Origin: Prochlorococcus sp. AG-686-P16
GTDB taxonomy: Bacteria > Cyanobacteriota > Cyanobacteriia > PCC-6307 > Cyanobiaceae
Reading direction: 5' to 3'
NCBI GenBank assembly: GCA_003208695.1
Contig: QCVY01000011.1
Coordinates: forward strand, 1 to 20,314
DNA: 20,314 nt
Shown piece by piece: positions 15,527 to 20,314 of this stretch; positions within the stretch are counted from its first letter, which is position 1, and the number at the start of each line of letters is the position of its first letter. A program made the position numbers and the translations under genes. The notes below the pieces were generated by a model. The model worked only from the letters and a program-made list of their open reading frames with translations, had not been told where the DNA came from and made no database searches.

Positions 15527-17293
15527 ATGACATCATCTATAGATTGCCAAAATTTTTTTAGAAGTTTACAACTTTTAGATCTTTTTATAAAAATCGGGGT
15601 TAAAAATTTAATTTTATGTCCAGGTAGTAGATCAGGCCCTTTAGCAATAGCTGCAGGAGAGTTAAATAAACGTAGGATTTTAAATGTATTTAATTCCATA
15701 GACGAGAGATCTGCAGGGTTTCATTCACTTGGAATTTCTACTGCATCTGGAGATGTTTCATTAGTCGTTACAACATCTGGGACTGCAGTTGGAAATTTAT
15801 TACCTGCAGCCATTGAGGCAGATAAATCATGTAAATCAATTGTATTTATAACTGCTGATAGACCTTTAAGATTAAAAAATTGTGGCTCTAATCAAACAGT
15901 AAACCAAGAGGAATTTTTGAATTCAGTTTGTAGAAGTAATTTAAGTACTAACTTAAATGGAATTCATGAAAATAATGATGATGATATTTTGAAAATAGTA
16001 GAAACTGTAAAAAAACAAATACTCCTATCGCCTGGACCTATTCATTTAAATATTGCATTTGAAAAACCTTTAGATATATCTTTAAATAATAAAAAAAAGA
16101 GTTTTGAGGTTTTTGAAAGATTTTATTTAAATAAAACCTTTCAATTCTTAAAAAATGATAATAAAAATAAAAATGTTCAATTTTCTGAAAAATTTTTTCA
16201 AAGGATAAATTTATCTAATCCTGGAATTATTATTGTTGGCCCCTATCAGGGTTCTACTAAAGATTTGGATTCTTTTAATAGTGCTTTAAAAAAATTGCAA
16301 GAAATTACAGGATGGCCAGTTTTTGTAGATCCTGTCTCAGGCGTATCAGCAGAACTAAGAGGTTTAGTTGAGAATTGGGAATTAATTCTTAAAAAAAATA
16401 AAAATATTATTCAATGTGATCAGATCTTGAGGCTTGGTCCGCTTTCATCTTCAAATGATTTAGAAGATTTTTTATTAAATTTTGAAGGATTGCAAATTCT
16501 TATAAAAGAAAATAATATAAAAAAACTAGATCCTATAAAAAAATCTTTAGAATATGAATTTGGAATAAGCAATTTTGTTAACCAACTTTTAGGAGCATTT
16601 TTAAATAACAAATACAAGAGGAAACCTTTAATCAATTTGGGAAAAGTTTTGATCAAAGAAGGAGTAAAAATAAAGGAAATTTTACACGAACAACTATCTT
16701 CAAATACTGAAATTACAGAATATAAACTTGCAAATTTTGTTCCAAGAATTTGGCCACAAAATTACCCTATTATGCTCTCAGCTAGTAGTCCTATTAGAGA
16801 TTGGCTTACCTTCTCTGAAAATGCGACTTTAACAAGGGAATGTTTTAGCTTTAGAGGGGCTTCAGGGATAGATGGAACTTTATCACTCGCTTTAGGTATT
16901 GCAAGAATAACTAAACCTGTACTTCTGGTAACTGGAGATTTAGCATTAATTCATGATATTAATGGTTTCCTAATCGAAAATGCAATTGAATTAAATTTAA
17001 CTATCTTATTAATTAATAATAATGGTGGAAATATATTTAATAATTTATATAAAAACAATTTAGAAGAAGAGGAATTAAAGAAACTTTTCATAATGCCTAA
17101 ATCTATAAATTGGGAAAACCTAGCAAAAGGTTATCAAGTCCCAATTAAAAATGTTTCAGATTTTAATAAATTAAGAGAAGCTTTTGAATGGAGCCTTTCT
17201 GTGCAAAAATCAGTAATAATCAAAGTCGATATTAATGTTGAAAATGAAATGAATGGAAGAAATTTAATCTTAAAAAAGATCCTCACAAATTAA
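15527..17293 (+). CDS. menD: SEPHCHC synthase (MenD), phylloquinone pathway
   Basis: A thiamine-diphosphate enzyme that joins 2-oxoglutarate and isochorismate to give 2-succinyl-5-enolpyruvyl-6-hydroxy-3-cyclohexene-1-carboxylate, the committed step to phylloquinone for photosystem I. The 588 residues show CPGSRSGPLA (31-40), the ThDP-activating Glu E60 in IDERSAGF, TSGTAVGNLLPA, TADRP, and the ThDP/metal motif from GDLALIHD (about 470) to NNNGGNIF (about 497-504). The start ATG follows an in-frame TAA at 15521-15523, so no longer form exists. GAGG is about 24 nt upstream, too far to count as a ribosome site. It sits directly ahead of menB, 30 bp apart, the two steps being close in the same pathway. 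Confidence 0.97.
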   Translation: MTSSIDCQNFFRSLQLLDLFIKIGVKNLILCPGSRSGPLAIAAGELNKRRILNVFNSIDERSAGFHSLGISTASGDVSLVVTTSGTAVGNLLPAAIEADKSCKSIVFITADRPLRLKNCGSNQTVNQEEFLNSVCRSNLSTNLNGIHENNDDDILKIVETVKKQILLSPGPIHLNIAFEKPLDISLNNKKKSFEVFERFYLNKTFQFLKNDNKNKNVQFSEKFFQRINLSNPGIIIVGPYQGSTKDLDSFNSALKKLQEITGWPVFVDPVSGVSAELRGLVENWELILKKNKNIIQCDQILRLGPLSSSNDLEDFLLNFEGLQILIKENNIKKLDPIKKSLEYEFGISNFVNQLLGAFLNNKYKRKPLINLGKVLIKEGVKIKEILHEQLSSNTEITEYKLANFVPRIWPQNYPIMLSASSPIRDWLTFSENATLTRECFSFRGASGIDGTLSLALGIARITKPVLLVTGDLALIHDINGFLIENAIELNLTILLINNNGGNIFNNLYKNNLEEEELKKLFIMPKSINWENLAKGYQVPIKNVSDFNKLREAFEWSLSVQKSVIIKVDINVENEMNGRNLILKKILTN

Positions 17294-17323
17294 TGAATTT
17301 GCTTTTTCAAACTATTTAAATCT

Positions 17324-18181
17324 ATGAAAGTTTTGCCTGGAGAAACTAACTCAAATTGGACTGAATGGAAATCTTATGAAGACATCTTATTTCATAAGAG
17401 TGGAGATGGCATAGCAAGAATCGCAATTAATCGACCTGAAAAAAGAAATGCCTTTCGTCCAAAAACAGTTTGTGAACTGTTAGATGCTTTCAATCTTGTT
17501 AGAAATGAAGAGAGGATAGGAGTTGTACTTTTAACAGGTGCTGGGCCAGATAAAAAGGGTGTTTTTTCTTTTTGTTCAGGTGGGGATCAAAGCGTTAGAG
17601 GTCAAAATGGATACGAAGATGAAGAGGGTAATCAAAGACTAAATGTATTGGAATTGCAAAGGTTAATAAGAACTTTACCTAAAGTGGTTATAGCTTTAGT
17701 CCCTGGTTACGCAATAGGGGGAGGGCAAGTTTTACATCTTGTTTGTGATCTAAGTATTGCGTCTGAAAATGCAATATTTGGACAAACAGGTCCTAGAGTT
17801 GGTAGTTTTGATGCAGGATTTGGATCAAGCTATTTAGCAAGATTGGTGGGACAAAGAAAGGCAAAAGAAATTTGGTTTTTATGTAGAAAATATAATTCTA
17901 AAGAAGCCTTAGAAATGGGTTTAGTAAATGCGATTACAAAGATTGAAGAATTAGAAGCTGAGGGTGTAATCTGGGCAAGAGAGATTCTACGAAATAGTCC
18001 AACTGCTATTCGAATACTTAAGGCATCATTCAATGCTGAGTGTGATGGGATAGCAGGTATTCAAGAATTATCTGGGTATACAACTCAGTTATTTTATTCG
18101 ACGGATGAAGCAAAAGAGGGTAGAGATGCCTTCCTTGAGAAACGGCCACCTGATTTTTCTGATTACGGATGGACTCCTTAA
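17324..18181 (+). CDS. menB: 1,4-dihydroxy-2-naphthoyl-CoA synthase (MenB)
   Basis: A crotonase-family enzyme that closes the ring of o-succinylbenzoyl-CoA in phylloquinone synthesis. The 285 residues show the oxyanion-hole segment CSGGDQSVRG (84-93), GYAIGGGQVLHLVCDLSIA (128-146), and FGQTGPRVGSFDAGFGSSY (152-170) with D163. Q154, T155, G156 and W184 (KEIWFLCR) agree with the bicarbonate-binding residues described for E. coli-type MenB, so I read this as the bicarbonate-dependent type I enzyme rather than the type that carries an Asp at the G156 position. Full length, with the expected C-terminal LEKRPPDFSDYGWTP. It follows menD by 30 bp and precedes glgA by 44 bp. Confidence 0.97.
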   Translation: MKVLPGETNSNWTEWKSYEDILFHKSGDGIARIAINRPEKRNAFRPKTVCELLDAFNLVRNEERIGVVLLTGAGPDKKGVFSFCSGGDQSVRGQNGYEDEEGNQRLNVLELQRLIRTLPKVVIALVPGYAIGGGQVLHLVCDLSIASENAIFGQTGPRVGSFDAGFGSSYLARLVGQRKAKEIWFLCRKYNSKEALEMGLVNAITKIEELEAEGVIWAREILRNSPTAIRILKASFNAECDGIAGIQELSGYTTQLFYSTDEAKEGRDAFLEKRPPDFSDYGWTP

Positions 18182-18225
18182 TAGCTTCTTACTCTTTAAA
18201 AAGCACTTTTTATATCAAATAATCA

Positions 18226-19677
18226 ATGAGAATTCTTCTTGCTGCCGCTGAATGCGCTCCAATGATCAAAGTTGGAGGGATGGGAGATGTAGTTGGTTCA
18301 TTACCACCTTCATTGATAAAACTTGGTCACGATGTAAGAGTTATAATTCCAGGCTACGGTAAATTATGGAATCTACTAGAAGTCTCAAGCGAACCAGTCT
18401 TTAGATCTAATACTATGGAAAATGATTTCTCTGTATATGAAGCAAAACATCCAACACATAATTACGTAATTTACTTAGTGGGACATCCAACTTTTGATTC
18501 GGGACAAATATATGGAGGAGAAGATGAGGATTGGCGATTTACATTTTTTGCTAGTGCTACTGCCGAATTTTCATGGAATTGTTGGAAGCCCCAAGTTCTA
18601 CATTGCCATGACTGGCACACAGGGATGATTCCCGTTTGGATGCATCAAGATCCTGAAATAAGTACTGTTTTTACTATACATAATTTAAAATATCAAGGTC
18701 CATGGAGATGGAAGCTTGAAAAAATGACTTGGTGTCCATGGTACATGCATGGAGACCATACAATGGCTGCTGCAATGTTGTATGCAGATAGGGTTAATGC
18801 TGTTTCTCCTACGTATGCCGATGAGATAAAAACTCATGAGTATGGAGAAAGTCTTGAGGGTTTATTGAATTATATTTCTGGGAAATTAAGAGGTATCCTC
18901 AACGGTATTGATCTAGATGAATGGGATCCTGATAAAGATAAAGTATTACCTGCTCAATTTAATATAAAAAATTTAGAAAGTAGATCAGAAAATAAGATTA
19001 TCCTTCAGAAAGAAATGGGACTTGAGGTTAATAGTAAAAAATATCTTTTAGGTATGGTAAGTAGACTAGTGGACCAAAAAGGGGTTGATTTAGTTTTACA
19101 AGTTTCAAGAAGATTACTCGCATATACAGATTCTCAGATAGCTATTTTAGGTACAGGAGACAGATCTTTAGAGTCTGGATTATGGCAATTAGCATTAGAT
19201 AATCCTGGAAGATTTTCAGTGTTTCTTACTTATGATGATTCTTTATCAAGACTTATATATGGAGGATCTGATGCATTCTTAATGCCAAGTAGATTTGAAC
19301 CCTGCGGTATCAGTCAATTACTTGCTATGAGATATGGATCAATTCCAATAGTAAGAAGAGTTGGAGGCTTGGTTGATACTGTTTTGCCTCATGATCCAGA
19401 GAATAATAGTGGAACAGGTTTTTGCTTTGATCGATTTGAACCTATTGACTTTTATACTGCTCTAGTAAGATCGTGGGAAGCCTTTAGGCATAAAGATAGT
19501 TGGAAATCATTACAGCTCAGAGCTATGAGTCAAGAATTTAGTTGGCAGAGATCGGCATTAGAATATGAATCGATGTATAAAGATGTCTGTGGTATTAAGG
19601 CGCCATCTCCTGATATTTCTGAAATTGAAAAGTTTTCTTATGGGCAATCTGCAGATCCTTCTCTTAAAAAATTGTGA
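18226..19677 (+). CDS. glgA: Glycogen synthase (ADP-glucose type, GT5)
   Basis: Transfers glucose from ADP-glucose to the growing glycogen chain, the main carbon store for the dark period. In 483 residues the N-terminal ADP-glucose loop is KVGGMGDVVGSLP (15-27), the cyanobacterial variant of KTGGLADV. HDWHTGMIPVW, FTIHNLKYQG, NGIDLDEWDP, MVSRLVDQKGVDL and the acceptor/donor site SRFEPCGISQLLAMRYGSIP with E358 are all in place, followed by VGGLVDTV. Cytosolic. A 44-bp gap separates it from menB; the sequence there is AT-rich with no clear terminator. murF follows 11 bp after the stop, so glgA and murF may be read on one transcript. Confidence 0.97.
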   Translation: MRILLAAAECAPMIKVGGMGDVVGSLPPSLIKLGHDVRVIIPGYGKLWNLLEVSSEPVFRSNTMENDFSVYEAKHPTHNYVIYLVGHPTFDSGQIYGGEDEDWRFTFFASATAEFSWNCWKPQVLHCHDWHTGMIPVWMHQDPEISTVFTIHNLKYQGPWRWKLEKMTWCPWYMHGDHTMAAAMLYADRVNAVSPTYADEIKTHEYGESLEGLLNYISGKLRGILNGIDLDEWDPDKDKVLPAQFNIKNLESRSENKIILQKEMGLEVNSKKYLLGMVSRLVDQKGVDLVLQVSRRLLAYTDSQIAILGTGDRSLESGLWQLALDNPGRFSVFLTYDDSLSRLIYGGSDAFLMPSRFEPCGISQLLAMRYGSIPIVRRVGGLVDTVLPHDPENNSGTGFCFDRFEPIDFYTALVRSWEAFRHKDSWKSLQLRAMSQEFSWQRSALEYESMYKDVCGIKAPSPDISEIEKFSYGQSADPSLKKL

Positions 19678-19688
19678 TCTAAATTTTA

Positions 19689-20314
19689 ATGGATTTTTCT
19701 GTACCTGATGTTAATGAGATTTTAGGTAATATAAAAAATTGGGATAGTCTTACAAATCAATTTCAAACTTTTAAAAATATAAGTTTAGACAGTCGAACTA
19801 TATTAAATCACGAACTTTTTATCGCTATAAAAGGTACAAATTTTGATGGACATAATTTTCTAAATGAGGTTATAAAAAAAGGAGGAAAAGCTGTTGTAAT
19901 TAAGGATGGCATGCAGAATTTACTACCAGATAAATTCCCTTTTTGGACCGTCCAAGACACTTTAGAAGCTTTTCAGAAATTAGCATTATTTAAAAGAAGA
20001 AAATTAAATATACCTGTTATAGGAATTACAGGATCAGTTGGTAAAACAACTACAAAAGAAATGATGGGTGAGGTTTTAAAGCAATTAGGGCATATTAAAT
20101 TAAGTCAGTTGAATTTTAATAATGAAATTGGGGTAGGCATGACGATACTTGATTCTGATTTGAAAGATAAAACTTTGATACTTGAGATGGGCATGAGAGG
20201 CCTTGGACAGATTGAAAATTTGTCCAAATTTTCTGAACCTGATATCGCAGTTATTACAAATATTGGGAGCTCTCATATTGGAATACTAGGCTCAAAAGAA
20301 AATATCACTTATGC
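19689..20314 (+). CDS. murF: UDP-N-acetylmuramoyl-tripeptide--D-Ala-D-Ala ligase, N-terminal part (runs off window)
   Basis: The last cytoplasmic step of peptidoglycan precursor synthesis: adds D-Ala-D-Ala to the UDP-MurNAc-tripeptide with ATP. Only the first 208 codons are in the window; the gene is cut by the right edge. Visible: the Mur N-terminal domain ending in SLDSRTI...ELFIAIKGTNFDGHNF (about 34-62); the ATP loop GITGSVGKTTTKE with K119; NFNNEIGVGMTILD; and EMGMRGLGQIENL followed by TNIGSSHIGILGSKENI. These last three together are characteristic of MurF rather than MurC, D or E. Starts at ATG 19689-19691, 11 bp after glgA. No break in the visible part. Confidence 0.93.
   Translation, partial: MDFSVPDVNEILGNIKNWDSLTNQFQTFKNISLDSRTILNHELFIAIKGTNFDGHNFLNEVIKKGGKAVVIKDGMQNLLPDKFPFWTVQDTLEAFQKLALFKRRKLNIPVIGITGSVGKTTTKEMMGEVLKQLGHIKLSQLNFNNEIGVGMTILDSDLKDKTLILEMGMRGLGQIENLSKFSEPDIAVITNIGSSHIGILGSKENITY

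Noticed and set aside
18182..18225. Terminator after menB from AAAAAGCACTTTTT
   Set aside because: The possible stem is short and A/T only with a tiny loop; not distinguishable from chance.
1..20314. Mobile elements, CRISPR array, tRNA or rRNA genes, Yfr1-type ncRNA
   Set aside because: No transposase or integrase, no spaced direct repeats, no tRNA-like intergenic sequence, and I did not see the Yfr1 core motif; base and codon use look uniform, with no sign of recent transfer.

Overview
The window looks like a chromosomal segment of a high-light Prochlorococcus or close picocyanobacterial relative. Support: very AT-rich DNA with A/T runs inside genes, very tight packing (most gaps under 50 bp, several under 15), and a cyanobacterial gene set: an NDH-1 NdhD subunit, menD-menB for phylloquinone, glycogen synthase, and the cyanobacterial/plant families DUF760 and DUF4336. 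I see no mobile element, phage gene, CRISPR array, rRNA or tRNA.

Layout. (1) 3-125, plus strand: the C-terminal tail of an unidentified gene, converging on (2) a long minus-strand block (118-9248) in transcription order: small Arg/Gly-rich hypothetical protein, trpS, thrS, glk, thrB, a 78-bp gap with a possible extended -10 promoter, ndhD, and an M3-family oligopeptidase. (3) A 168-bp divergent intergenic region (9249-9416). (4) A plus-strand block (9417-14502): a DUF697 membrane protein with a degenerated GTPase domain, a three-gene metal ABC transporter (binding protein, ATPase, permease) best read as a manganese importer, and a DUF4336 protein. (5) A minus-strand pair, DUF760 and signal peptidase I (14507-15475). 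(6) A plus-strand run to the end: menD, menB, glgA and the first part of murF.

Functionally the window is mostly housekeeping: translation (ThrRS, TrpRS), amino-acid synthesis (homoserine kinase), carbon storage and use (GlgA, glucokinase), photosynthetic and respiratory electron transport (NdhD; phylloquinone for photosystem I), manganese supply (relevant to photosystem II), protein export and turnover (LepB, M3 peptidase) and cell wall (MurF). The least understood parts are the Arg/Gly-rich protein with a possible ribbon-helix-helix core and a 12-bp tandem repeat that overlaps trpS, the pseudo-GTPase-like DUF697 protein, and the DUF4336 gene directly behind the manganese transporter. I found no convincing wholly new multi-gene system; these three are the best candidates for new biology.
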